Source of the DNA: Hemibagrus wyckioides
Lineage: Eukaryota > Chordata > Actinopteri > Siluriformes > Bagridae
Direction of reading: 5' to 3'
Assembly (NCBI RefSeq): GCF_019097595.1
Contig: NC_080714.1
Span: forward strand, 6,511,259-6,575,258
Length of the DNA: 64,000 bases
Shown here piece by piece: positions 41,510-55,100 of the stretch. The translations under genes and the position numbers were made by a program. Each line of letters begins with the position of its first letter. Within the stretch, counting starts at the first letter, position 1. Under the pieces are notes generated by a model. It made no database searches. It was not told where the DNA came from and saw nothing but the letters and a program-made list of their open reading frames with translations.

Positions 41510-42820
41510 CAAGACTGAATCCAGATGTGGTCGTTTGCTGATGTTCATCATCCACCTGAGACGCTTTTCAGCTCAGTACAGTTGTCAAGAGCTGTTATTC
41601 GAGTTACCACAGACTTCCTGTTAGGTCGAAGACTGAAAAACCCCGGACTTGAGTCATTTGTGAACTACTTAAACCATCATCATCATCATCATCATCATGC
41701 TGCCTGAAGTTGCAGCTGAAATTGCATACCGGATATTTCCCTTTTTTCTGATGTGTTATTTACTGATTGATAGATAGATAAATAAATAAATAAATAAATA
41801 AATAAACAAATAAATAAATAACTAACTGAAGTGCTTAATCTTCCTCAAGATTGGCTAATAGGATAATTACCTGGGGGTGTATTTTAGATCTATGTCACGT
41901 TTTTATTCATTCGAACCAAGAGGTATAAAACCACAACGGACACATTTCATGATTTATAGATAGACTTTATAGAGGATTCAAATGTATAAGGTTTAGGTTT
42001 ACATAGCATTTGAAAATGAAACATTCACGTTAGGTTTTAATGCCAACAGCAACGTGACATTCGGCTGCTTGAGAGGTACAAACGCAGTCTGATAACTGCT
42101 TCCTGATATTTTTTTTTTTGATAAATATAACAAACAGGAAATTCCAAAAGGAAAAAAAAAAAAAGTTATACATTTATATGACACATTTGGCACAAGCTGT
42201 GTGCGAGTCATGAACTCATACATGTGATAATGCGTTAAGTAAAATTGATTGCTGATTTTAGGAATTGTTAAGGTGAGATCACCGCTCCTTCTATTGACAG
42301 CGTTCCCCCTTGGCAATCAGCAGAAACCCGAAAGCTGCCGAAATCACAACACTATTAATCTCCTCGAACGTGTTAATGACTACGAGGAGTCAGGATCTAA
42401 CCGGTTTTCCTCTTTTACATGCCTCATCCGTCTGTCTGGACAAAATAAAACAAAATAAAATGAGAGGGAGAGAAAAATAAATAAATAAATAAAATAAAAT
42501 AAATCACTTGGCCCCATTTCACCTCGAGGAGGTTAAGTGCTCATTTGTTTTTGGGAGCAAAGCCACATGAGCGTCTGTATAGCTTTGGGCATCTTATGCG
42601 GTGGGGAAAGTTCATGTGAATTGTGGCGGTTATAAAAATTCGTAGTAGAAGAGGAACACTATGAGATTTTAAAGATATGATAAAGGCGGAAGTGCAGGTA
42701 TCATAACAGTTGGACTCGATTTCACTTGCGTCGCTAAGAAAGAGGCTTCAACCTCTTCATCTTTCAAAGGGGTGTATCAAAAGTAAGGCATACCAATATG
42801 ACATTTATGATATCGCCATA
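41510..42820. other. Intergenic, no gene recognised
   Basis: Holds a CAT run at 41674-41699, an (AAAT)n run at 41770-41822 and AAAT/AAAAT runs at 42444-42504. Short frames only. Confidence 0.5.
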
Positions 42821-43293
42821 CACTCACGGAGCACTTTATTAGGAACACCTGTACATGTGTATGTATTTACGCAATTATCTAATCAGAGAATCACGTGGCA
42901 GCAATGCAATGCTTAAAATCATGCAGATACGGGCGAGGAGCTTCGGGTAATGTTTACATCACCAATCACAATCGGGGGATCTCAGTGTCATGACTGTTGG
43001 TGGCAGACGGCGTTGGAGGAGTATTTCTGTAAGATTTCTTGGGATTTTCACACACAGCAGTCTAGTCTTTACTCAGAATGGTGCAATAAAGTAGAAAACC
43101 ATCATGGAAATGCCTTGCTGTTTAGAGAGACTGGTTCGAGCTGGCAGAAAGGATACAGTCACTCAGATAATCACTCTGTACAATTGTGTTGAGCAGAAAA
43201 GCATCTAGCAAGACCGCACAAGCTGTTTGGAGGACCAATGGGTGACTCTACCCAGGATTAGTATAGTGTTCCTAATAAAGTGCTCAGCGAGTG
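42821..43293 (+). mobile_element. Internally deleted Tc1-type element, family C
   Basis: CACTCACGGAGCACTTTATT at the left and AATAAAGTGCTCAGCGAGTG at the right are inverted repeats, with TA before the left end. The interior translates in part to a Tc1-like segment (WDFHTQQSSLYSEW) but the gene is deleted and frameshifted. The right end abuts a GATA array. Confidence 0.85.

Positions 43294-43380
<87 letters not shown>
43291..43380. repeat. (GATA)n microsatellite
   Basis: About 22 units starting right at the end of the family C element. Confidence 0.97.
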
Positions 43381-43383
<3 letters not shown>

Positions 43384-44459
43384 CAAACCTGGTTATGATC
43401 AAATAACGAAACAAGTCGAACAAACATTCTAAAAACAAAACGCAATAATATTCTTAGTGGTCCTAAATCAATCTCCTTTTAAAAATAAAATCACATCCCC
43501 AATAAGTGCAAACATCAGCGGCTACACGAGCCCGAAGAGACTCCCAGCTACGATCAGTGCCCCTTACAACGTACAAAAGATATAAATTACAGTAAAGAGT
43601 AGTGTTTCGATCTCATTTATAAAATCACAAATGCCAAAAGGAACATCAGTGCTTCTCATTGAGCAACATCACAGCCTCGTATTGAACCTTTAGCTTGGAG
43701 CAAAGCTCTCGAGAGCAATGCATTATGTCAAGCACCATCATGGATCAACTCCAACAAGTCCATTATTGACAAATGGGCCGTGCAATTTAACCCTCGCACG
43801 TAAATTATCGAGCTGATTCCGGAAAGAAAGAAAAAAAATCACAGGTTCGTGTGTGTGTGTGTGTGTGTGTGTGGGTGTGGGTGTGGGGGGGGTATTTAGA
43901 TTACACAGCTAGATCGAATCCTAGTCGGATTGAAATAACGGCCTTTTTAAAAAAAAAAAAAAAAATGGCAGCTAATGAATATTGATAATTAGTGGTCTCG
44001 GAATCTAAAAAAAAAAAAAACGTCCACTGTACGACACTATGAGCTTAACGATCTGCGACGCGCCTCGCTGTGTGATTAGGCCACTAAACTCCAAACAGTG
44101 TCTTAATTAAAATTCATAAAAACAGTTAAAAACAACAACCACCCACTGTGATATAAACAGGATACAGAAACTAATCAAACACAAAGTCAAATATAAAGGA
44201 ATAAATGCAAAACCATTCACAGATCAATCTAATGCAACTAAAAGTATGTTGCATGGTTGTGTTTCATACAGGGAATAGTAGGACAGCGCTGGACACGAAG
44301 CTTGCCTTGCAACCTGATTATTCAGAACAGAAAGTTGAGTTTAGGAAGGAAAATCAGTATTAAGCATGCTGGGAGCCATTTCTAGCAGCATGACGATGAA
44401 GCAGTACCAGAATTGGTAATGGACCTGGCTTGTTAGCGGGAAAATAAAAGATAACTAGC
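43381..44459. other. Unannotated, non-repetitive
   Basis: No open frame of note. Contains a GT/GGGTGTG run at 43849-43890 and two poly-A runs. It lies downstream of the 5-phosphatase gene on its coding strand and could in part be untranslated sequence of an alternative 3' end. Confidence 0.4.
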
Positions 44460-44896
44460 GGGCTTTTCACACTTGGAATACGTTGGTAAATGGCATTTTC
44501 CTTCAGGTTTCACATTAGTCACATTTTATCCCGGGTTATCAGTTAATCCTGGCGGTTCAAAATCTTCACACTGGAAATAAATAATTTGCATATTAACAAG
44601 CAAAAGTGTCCACTGTAAATAACGGCTAGTCTCGCGCTTTCACCTCGCTGAGGCCAAAATCTGACAAGCTCTGCTATTCACAGTTTATTCAATCTTTTTT
44701 TTAGTTGACTGCTAACTTTCAGGAATTAACCCCCTCAGTGTTTGGCTACCTAGCCGTTTTTTTTTTCTTCTCACGTGATACGAGGTACGCGTTGTACAAT
44801 TTCTAAATGAGTGTCTGTTCCTAAGCTAGCCTTTAAAATTCAACAACGCTTTGTTCGGTGCTAACCAAGCTTCTAAATTACAAGTGTGAAAAGCCC
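44460..44896. mobile_element. Short element with 16-bp perfect inverted repeats
   Basis: GGGCTTTTCACACTTG at 44460-44475 and its exact reverse complement at 44881-44896, 437 bases in all. Internal text (ATCCCGGGTTATCAGTTAAT) resembles pieces near 55620-55900. No flanking duplication could be confirmed, so the superfamily is unassigned. Confidence 0.65.
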
Positions 44897-45103
44897 TTGA
44901 GACCACGAAGGTCTCCTCACAGTACGAAAAGTTGTGTATTTTGTTTTACTGACCGTCTACATCCCTCAACCCCAACCAAAAATTAACCTTACATTACCTC
45001 AAACGGTACGGAATGTACCTTAAGCTTTATCTGGTGTCGTTCCGTGATAGCGGTTGTAGCTAAAAAAAAAAAAAAAAAAAAAACCTGAAGCGGTAATTAA
45101 AAG

Positions 45104-45310
45104 TCTGTGAGCTTCGCCGCTCCGGGACGGATTTCCATATTTCACACAGCGCTGATGGTTTTGAAATCCGTCCCTCGGCGATCACCGCGTTCGTATTCTA
45201 TCGATCCGAGGATCTCTGACTTACAGCACCGCCGAGAGACGGAGAAGCTTGAGGGGGCCGCGGCGAAAGCGTCAGCGACACCTAACACATACTACACAAA
45301 GGTTTAGATC
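45104..45310. other. GC-rich block with a 12-bp hairpin
   Basis: Local CpG-rich segment containing perfect inverted repeats GGGACGGATTTC (45124-45135) and GAAATCCGTCCC (45163-45174) around a 27-base loop. A 66-codon plus-strand frame spans it without known motifs. Confidence 0.55.
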
Positions 45311-45653
45311 CTTAACAAACGTATATTTAAGATCAGAATGTGAGTGGAATGTGAGAACTGTTGACTGAGCAGCTTGTGCAGTTCAGCAGTGTATGATATA
45401 TGGCTGGAGTTAGCTTGTATCGAGCATGGTAGTAATATAAAGTTTAAAAAAAACAAAAATGGATTAGCATGCATTCCCAGACTGTAGGGTTTTCGAAAAC
45501 TGAGAGGAAATCAGATCTCTTGAGAACTGTAAAACTAGACTTTCCACTAGGGTTTGTTGGATTCATTTCTCTTTAAGAATTACGCCTCCTTTTGTGTGCT
45601 ATTTGAGGTCTACGAAGGTTGTAGCAGTAATTGTAGCAGAAGAACAGCCATCC

Positions 45654-45704
45654 TTAAATCATCTTCTTCTTCTTCTTCTTTTTCTCGAACGCACGCCAGC
45701 AAAC
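45654..45704 (-). other. Possible alternative terminal exon of the 5-phosphatase
   Basis: A strong acceptor (TTCTTTGTCCTCCAG on the minus strand) precedes a frame that, joined to the exon at 48763-48831, would read VCWRAFE, seven Lys, Met-Ile and stop. The lysines come from a CTT microsatellite. The exon at 48643-48681 gives the family-typical HKPVFL, so this one is at best an alternative. Confidence 0.25.
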
Positions 45705-45881
45705 CTGGAGGACAAAGAAAAGGAAGAAATGAGATCACCGCTCAAGCAGTGAAACCTTACAGGATGTGTTGTTATAGGAAACTAATCAAACTATACAGGG
45801 CGGGGTGTGATGTATCTCCAGGACAATGCTGAGTTATTGTTACTAAACCGAAGATGATCATTTGTTCGAAATTGATTGGTA

Positions 45882-46334
45882 CGCCGATCAGGCATAACAT
45901 TATGACCACCTGCCTAATATTGGTGTTGGTCCCCCAACAGCTCTGACCCATAGAGACATGGATTCCACTAGATCCCTGAAGGTGTGCTGTGGTACCTGGC
46001 ACCAAGATGTTAGCAGCAGATCCTTTAAGTCCTGTAAGTTGCAAGGCGGGCCGTTAAAGGACTTAAAGTATACTTTTGATAGATACTGACCACTGCTAAC
46101 CGGGAACAACCCACAAGAGCTGCAGTTTTGGAGATGCTCTGATCCAGTTGTCTAGCCATCACAATTTGGCTAATCCTTACGCTTGTCCATTTTCCCTGCT
46201 TCACATCAACTTTGAGGACAAAATGTTCACTTGCTGCCTAATATATCCCACCCACTAACAGGTGCCATGATGAGGAGATCATCAGTGTTATTCACTTCAC
46301 CTGTCTGTGGTCATAATATTATGCCTGTTCGGTG
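45882..46334 (-). mobile_element. Tc1-derived short element, family A, subtype 2
   Basis: TA on both sides, ends CGCCGATCAGGCATAACATT and ATGCCTGTTCGGTG. It carries the subtype 2 interior (ACATGGATTCCACTAGATCC, AAGATGTTAGCAGCAGATCC). Confidence 0.88.
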
Positions 46335-47611
46335 TATACCACCACAATTTTCCATTTTACTGAGAAAAACAAGAAGAGCAAAGACTCTTCCCTTGTCCTG
46401 GATATGCAGAGGCAGCAAACGCGAGTGCAGGCTTTTATTCTATAAAGTGCAAACAAAAGCGAAAAATAATTTATTTTTAGGCTTAGATTATGAATCATGG
46501 TTGCCATAGATGCCCAGAATGAATGAGATGTTACTATAGAAACGCTAACATATTAAAACCATATTAACCAGCAATTCGAATTGTAGTTGCTGTTATAGAA
46601 AAAATCCCGAACACCTTCTGACCAATCAGAATCAAGGTAGTATAAAACCAATACATTTTTAAAATTAAGGCTTCCTTTGACCCGCAAGACTGCATCTGAC
46701 AAACCCCAACAATGACATACACGCCACATCACGAGGCCCGTTTAACCCCCTGACAGCCGCGGTCTATAGAACACACATAAACCTAGCGGCGAAACAAAAT
46801 CATGGCCGTAAAAATGTCAATACACCGACAACGGGCCAGGATATATCCTCCACCTTAACCCTGCTAGCTGTAATTAATAAAACCTGGCGTTTTTATAGCA
46901 CCCTGCTCCATGCTAGTACCGTAGCAAAACAGCGAAATGTAGAGGATTCAATAGCCATGGATCAGGGGTGGTAAAGAGACGGCTCTGTTTTTACTGTTCT
47001 ACACAGAAGGGATCTCCGGGGGTCTATGCTTGCTGCAAATGAATGTGAATGAGAGCGCTGGAGTGGAAAATGGCTCCATGAGAAAACCGGGAGCTGAACT
47101 AGAGAACACGCATTATACTCCAATGAACATCTGTCTGCACAGGAAAGCGGGTGTAAATACCACGATGATGAAGGAAGCACTTAAAGGGTTCCTAAATTAA
47201 ATTTAGGTGTTCCCCTGCCTCAAGAAGAAGGAGAAATATCAATGACTATAATGACAATAATAGTAATGCTTACATTTTAAAACACTGTATATAGAAAGAG
47301 TTTATAAATACTATAATAAAGAAAACACTACGTTCATTTAGTCATTTTAAAATTTTGAATTACTTTTTATTTTATTTTTAAGTGTTTTTAAGCTGCTTAT
47401 ACAGTATTGCAATAATAATAATAATAATAAAGAATTTACTACTACTACTAATAATAATATTGTATTAACAATGCAAAATAATGCAAGAATAATAGTAGAT
47501 TTTTTTCCCTGATCTGTTACATATGCAACAAAAAAACCTTAATTCACATTTATTCACAGTATAAACAATATTTCTAGAAACAGACACACAGATGTGTATC
47601 TGTGTTTCATA
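46335..47611. other. Unannotated block
   Basis: Around 46680-47180 the sequence is GC-balanced and free of recognisable repeats; the rest is AT-rich with ATA runs near 47410-47460. No gene seen. Confidence 0.45.
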
Positions 47612-48161
<550 letters not shown>

Positions 48162-48642
48162 TATATATATTTTCATCTCATCCTGTTGCTTTAAGCTTAG
48201 AGCGACCTGAGGATTATCATCATGTATGTCCTTTTCAAAAAGAAATTTCAGATTCATTATAAATTTCATCCAGCATGCCCGATCTGTACGTACTGTATAA
48301 AGAATATTGCGTATTGTTATACCTTGTAACACAGTGTGCTATATTATATATGAATGAATGCATTAATGAATTCACGCACTCGCAGTAACGGCAGATGGTT
48401 CTGCTGTTAAGATGATTAGAAATAACACACTGCTGTTTGATTTATCTGGTTGAAACTGAGTGCTTTACTTTCTACGACAAAAATGAAAGATATTCGGAAA
48501 AACAGTACGTCGGTTTAATTATATGATAAGGAAATGTAGCAGAAATGACAGGAATGTCCGAATTTCCACATATCACTGTCTTGTAAACAGATAACGTGTG
48601 GGATGAATCACTTACCCTTTAACGGCTCCACGTTCTACCTCA

Positions 48643-51600
48643 CTAAACATTGGATTTCAGTGCAAAGAACAAGAAGACAGGCTGCAAAATAACAGAACAA
48701 AATCCTCAGTGACACAGAACTCAGAGCCATATTCACAGAGCTTTCATTTCCTAATGCGTTACCTTGTGGTCCCCCATGCAGACCTTCTGACCCAGGATGT
48801 TGTACACAACATTGCTGTCTCCATTGTTGCTCTGTGAATGACAAAAGATTGAAGAAAAGTTTTAGTTCACCAACTAATCGTCTTTCAGTGTTGAAAGGCT
48901 TGTTTTTTCGTGACCAGAAAAGTGTGTAAATCTATCGGATGCTCTTTGGTCAGGGATCCTGAGACTCTTTCGCTTGCCCTCATTGCTGCTGGTGCTTATT
49001 GTACGGTATAGATGCATCACAGATATGTTCATGTCATTTGACTTGATAGTAGCAAGTAGAGTTTATTTTTATTAATTTAAAATAAACAGAAATGTAGCTT
49101 TAATCCCCGTCACATGACCTGCTATTAAGATGATCCCAAGCACTGTGTCAGTTCTGTAAAATATTCTGGGGAAGGCGAGATGTTTGCTGGTGCTCACCCT
49201 GTAGATGATGTTCTGTGCGCTGTGAGACATGAGGATGCGATCACACCAGGATGGACACCGCGTGTTCATGTACTGCGTGGGTTTAGTGTATTCTTCACTG
49301 TAGGGGTAACTGCAAAATAAATAAATAAATACATTTTCACAGATCTGGCAAAACATTATGAAGTGAATAACACTGATCATCTACTTATTTTGGCACCTGT
49401 TAGTGGGTGGGATATATTAGGCGACAAGAGAACATTCTGTCCTCAAAGTTGATGTGTTAGAAGCAGGAAAAATGAGCAAGTATAATGATTTGAGCGAGTT
49501 TGACGAAGGGCCAAATTGTGATGGCTAGACGACTGGATCAGAGCATGTCCAAAACCGCCGCTCTTGTGGGGTGTTCCCGGTCTGCAGTGGTCAGTATCTA
49601 TCAAAAGTATCCTTCAAGTCCTGTAAGTTGCATGCTGGGGCTCGTGGATGCCCCACCTCACAACTTACAGGACTTAAAGGATCTGCTGCTAACATCTTGG
49701 TGCCAGATACCACAGCACACCTTCAGGGAGTCCATGCCTCACCGGGTCAGGGCAGCAAAAGGGGGACCAACACAACATTAGGCGGGTGGTCATAAGGTTA
49801 TGCATAATCAGAGTGTGCAAACAGTGAGGATACTCATAAAAGTCTTCAGAATTTGCCCAAAAGAAAGCGCAAATCACCTGGGAGGAAACAGAATCTCCTC
49901 TTCTGTGACGATGTCTCGGAAGGCCGCCGTCTCCCTGTCGTACTCCAGGAGCTGGAGGGGGTTGAGAAGGAGATGGAGATGTGTTACATTACTAGAACCT
50001 TCAGGAATGAGAGGAAGCCAGATGAAAGAGTTTTTCCACATAGTCTGTTTGAGTGAAATCCCTGGTGCATTTTACGCCTTTAGGCACGTGAAAGTAAGCG
50101 AGCAGCGAGCCAATCTTCCGCGTGAACTCAAGCGCGACTGAATTGAATTGCAGTGAGAAAACGATCAGACTCGGAATCACTCGGAATTTCCTGATGTTTG
50201 GACCAATGAATAAAAATAGGGAAAGTAAACTGGGTGTCAAAGACAAAACATTTAAACTACTTGTTTGTTTATGGATTAATTTTTAGCACCAGCTCCAACA
50301 AGAGTTCTGATTTCTACATGCACTTAGCAAAGGCGCTGTTGTAGTCAGTGGTTCAGATATTTCACTCTGATTCGGATTCACCCGAATGGACTAGAAAGTG
50401 TGAACGTATACGATTAAAGGCGCCTGCACAAAGATAACACAAATGAGTTTAAGCTCACCTCTCGTCCTGTGTCCTCTCGGAAGAGTTTGTGGTGCAGGTA
50501 TAAAAACCGCTTAGTCTCTATTTGAAATAGCACCTGCTGTTAGGGAGGAAGAAGAGAGAGGCAGAGAGAGAGAGAGAAAGGGGAAGAAAAATGTGTGAGA
50601 AAAGAAAAAAGACAGAGGTTAATGCCAGACACTTCAAGAACAAGACACTAAAGTCCAACTGGTTTGGCACGTAAAATTAATCGCACCTCAACCGAAGCGA
50701 TCTTAATGCAGACACGCATTTTCTCTGCTGGCGAAGAAAAAAGTCAATATTGTCTCCCAGAGTCATAAATCTAACCGGACAGTGTTTAGTTGAACACAAC
50801 AAGAGTCAATAAATCATCTCAGTACAGCGCAGGTTAGTGTACAGAGCAGCAGGGATGCCATATTCTCTATGGTACCGGTGCCATATAATGTGCTGTGCAT
50901 CTAACAGCACCTGAGTGATTCCATGTATCACGCAAACACACCTTGTGGTCGTTGCCTTTCTCCTCGTAGATGATTTTCTCCACTTCGTTAGTGCTGTCCT
51001 TCATCACCATCTGCACTTCTGCTGACGTGGAGAGGTCCTGAATACACAAATCGGGAAAAAAAAGGAAGAAATATTTAACACACCATCATACATCAATAAG
51101 GCAGTGCCTATTGGAAGCGCTTCTGTCTTGTACCTTACCTGTATCAGACTTAGTGTATCAATGCGGAAGTTAAAATCTCCAAACAGGAAGAACGGCAGTG
51201 GGCTGAAGTCGTCGGATATCCTGATCATCAAATACATACATTAGCTATGGGATAACTTGATGCCCGTTAAAATATACACATACAATGTACATTTCCTAAA
51301 TCGTGAACGTCTGATGGAGTTTCTGTATTACAGATGTTGTAATGTCACAGTGATGGCGGCTGACCTGCTGATGACGTAGCGGAGAGCTTTCTGTCGGTAT
51401 GTGGAGTACACCGAGGGACTGGATTTGCAGGCTACGAGGTTTGAAGCGTCATGAAAAAGGTGCACGTTCACCAAGTCCACACCCCTACACACACACACAC
51501 ACACACGCACACACACACACAGGAATAAAAAAAATGCAGGCTGTCTTTACAATTGAGATGTAACCAAATACGAATACCGACCAGACATAACATTATGACC

Positions 51601-53199
51601 ACCTGCCTAATATTGTGTTGGTCCCCCTTTTGCTGCCAAAACAGCCCTGACCCATCATGCACTGTGTATTCTGACACCTTTCTATCAGAACCAGCATTAA
51701 CTTCTTCAGCCATTTTGAGCAACAGTAGCTCGTCTATTGGATCGGATCACACGGGCCAGCCTTCGCTCCGTTGTGCATCAATGAGCCTTGACCACCCATG
51801 ACCCTGTCGCTGGTTCACCACTGTTCCTTCCTTGGAGCACTTTTGATAGATACTGACCACTGCAGACCGGGAACACCCCACAAGAGCTGCAGTTTTGGAC
51901 ATGCTCTGATCCAGTCGTCTATCCGCCATCACAACTTTGTCAAACTCGCTCAAATCCTTACGCTTGTCCATTTTTCCTGCTTCTAACACATCAACTTTGA
52001 GGACAAAATGTTCACTTGCTGCCTAATATATCCCACCCACTAACAGGTGCCATGATGAGGAGATCATCAGTCTTATTCACGTCACCTGGTCATAATGTTA
52101 TGCCTGATCGGTGTACTAATAAGAAAGCTGAGCATTGATATTCTATTTGTGGGGCATGAGTGAGTGGGACAAACAAAGACAATGTTAACATTAACATGCA
52201 AAACATTCAATCACTCATCCCTGGTCAGCTTTGCTTTGGTTTAAATTAAGCTACTAGTTTGTTTGTATTTTAAAATGTTATATATTAAGTTTGCAGGTGC
52301 AAGAAAAAATATTTACTGGTAAAAACAAAACGGTCCAATACCCATCACTAGCTAAGACGAAATATGAACAGAAGTGATATAGCTGAGGTTGAGGAAGTAC
52401 GAGATGCTAAGGAGAACTGTTTTACTACTGATTACTATTTAGAGTAATGCTCTAGAGTACACTACATACAGTGCAACAAACTGGAACTGAAATGCAATTA
52501 ATGTAATGAATCTACAAGCTATAATAACATCGAAGTGGATGGTTTGGTATTCACTTCTAGAAAACACTACAAAATGAGGGTGAACGCTTACGCAAGTCAC
52601 TGTACATCATCCCAGGTAAGAGGTACCATCTGTTCAACCTCACAAATATTTTTTTCCAAATCTGAATTACAAACTCTCTTTTTCCCTTCACGGCATGATT
52701 TTTGCACTTCTCAGGGTGTCAGGAATCGACTGCACAGGTGTGTTTAAGCTTTCGTCTATGTGTGTTGTTTAATATGGCAGCTAGATCTCATTAGCTATCA
52801 AGAGGGAGTGTCTAGAGCTGTGTGTGAGTGTGTGTGCAGTCTCTCTATCAGTGCTGTCACTCATGCTGGCTGCTATAACTCATTAGCTGTTAGGAGGAAG
52901 AATCTGTGTGTGTGTGTGTGTGTGTACTGTCAATGCAGCTAGGGTAACTCAACTCATTTATCATTTCACCCTCATACACACTTTCTACATACCTGCTGCC
53001 ACAACGGCTCTATTAATGCCCATCTGATATTAGCACCAATCATACTGACAAGCTACACAAGACACACACAGCTTTTGTTTTTCAGAGCGGATGTAAGGTG
53101 AGGGGACACGCAGGCATGCACACACACATATACACCCAAGGGAGTGGAAAAAATTAAAAAACACTTAAAGGGACAGACTGTATGTGTACCTGTGTGTGA

Positions 53200-53232
<33 letters not shown>

Positions 53233-55063
53233 AATGTTGACATACTGGTTGTGAATCATCCACCGTGTCCTCATGTATCCTTTTCTTGACCACTTTCTCT
53301 GAAAAAGATATACAGAAAATTGGTATTCAGGAATACTTGTAGATAACATTTGGAGTCTGGCGGAGACAACAGGGGCGTGTCGCATTTACATGTGATACTA
53401 ACCTTGAGGTTAAGCCAAATTTTCTTGCACAATATCGTCTGCGAACTGACTCACTGACTAAATATGTGAAGGTGGCCTGGGAAAATTCTACTGTGTTATG
53501 GAAAACTGACTTTTAGCACTCTTTACACGCAGAAAAGCATCTCAAGACACACGACACATTGACCCGTAAGACAGAAAGGACACTGGGGTGTCTCAATCAG
53601 CTCAACAGTCAGGGCACTGATCAGAGGAGTCAGCCATTCTGAGGGCTGCCTCGGCCTCAATCACAAAATCCTTCCAGTGCATTAAAGCGTTCACTCCCTA
53701 TTGAAATCCCACAAAAACACAGGGAGCATCTCGGTTCTGTTACTGGAAATATTTTTTGAAGCCTCTTAGCTGGGCAGATGAACTTTCAGCCAAGGTTGTG
53801 GTCAAATATAAGTAGCAATGTTGGTGCTCTCAGTTGATTCTTTTAAAGTTAAACTTTTAATCGTTTCAGGATTTTAACTAGAAATGGTGCAAGGGTATGT
53901 AACAGAACAATAAGAAATAGCGTCAGAACGATTGTTGATAAATGCCAGTGGTACGTAGTCATGTCGTCATTGTTATAAGTTATGTAGTAAACTAGCATCG
54001 TTACCAGTTCCCCTAAACTTGTGTACAAATCAAAGGGTTTCGCAGTGATGCTATAGAACAGGGATCCTCAAATCTGGCCCACCAAATCCACTTTTCTGCT
54101 CTAACCGTAATCAAACACACCTGAGCATGCTAACCCGTGTCTTCAGGATCATTCGAAAATCACAGGTAGAGGAGTTTGATCAGGGTTGGAGCTAAACTCT
54201 GCAGTGGATTGGCCCTCCAGGGAAAGATTTGAGGAACCCTGCTATAAAAGAACCATTTTTGGTTCCTCAAAAAACCTTTCACCTAATGAATCTTAAAATA
54301 ACCCTTTTGCCATAAAGTATTATTGTCTTAAGAACCTTTTTTCCACTAGGAGGAACCTTTTGTGCAGTGTTTTGTTTTCAGTGATTCTTCATAGCCCCAT
54401 ATACGCTTCCTGGTGGTCCAGTGACAGGATCCCGTGCTCTCATTGCCATGGCCCGGGTTCGATTCCTGGGCATGGCTTAAACCTAGCCACTGAAGAGTTC
54501 ACTCTCAGTGCCGGTCCTAAGCCTGGATTAAACGGGAGGGTTGCGTCAGGAAGGGCATCCGGTGTAAAACCTGTGCCAATCGAAACATGTGGACCAAATG
54601 ATCCACTGCAGGGGGCAGCGAAAAAACAACAGAACTTCACAGACCCATATAACCTAACAGAGAACCATTTAAGATCCTTTATTTTAAACTGAGAAATTTA
54701 TGAAATGCTGATTCACTGAGCTAGGGAGCTGACTGAGACACGCCCCTGGTCTTCTTCCAGACCATTGTAGCCACAGTGATATCCAGAGGCTCTCCCAGGC
54801 CACCACACAATTTTCAGGAATTCGATTTGAATAATATTTATTTGGATCTTGGGCTGCTTCTCATTCGTATACTATGCTATTAGTGCATCTTTTGTCTCTT
54901 GCTTTTGTGTTACATTTATCCACTCACATCTGGCCAAAAGTCCCTCTGGAATTTCTCCTTCTCCACCGTTGTGACTCCGTACAGCGAGCCGGCGTACCTG
55001 TTGCGTCCTGACACCGATCTGAACTCCTTTGCTAAGAAAGAGGTAGAGGGATTAAACGAGTGT

Positions 55064-55100
<37 letters not shown>

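Noticed and set aside
45124..45174. A microRNA precursor
   Set aside because: The 12-bp stem is too short for a typical precursor and the flanks do not extend the pairing.
45654..45704. Taking the poly-lysine exon as the normal end of the 5-phosphatase
   Set aside because: The exon at 48643-48681 is closer and restores the family motif GDHKPVF with good splice signals, so the poly-lysine exon is kept only as a possible alternative.
54405..54475. tRNA gene suggested by a perfect B box
   Set aside because: No cloverleaf could be drawn and the downstream body marks it as a SINE-like element.
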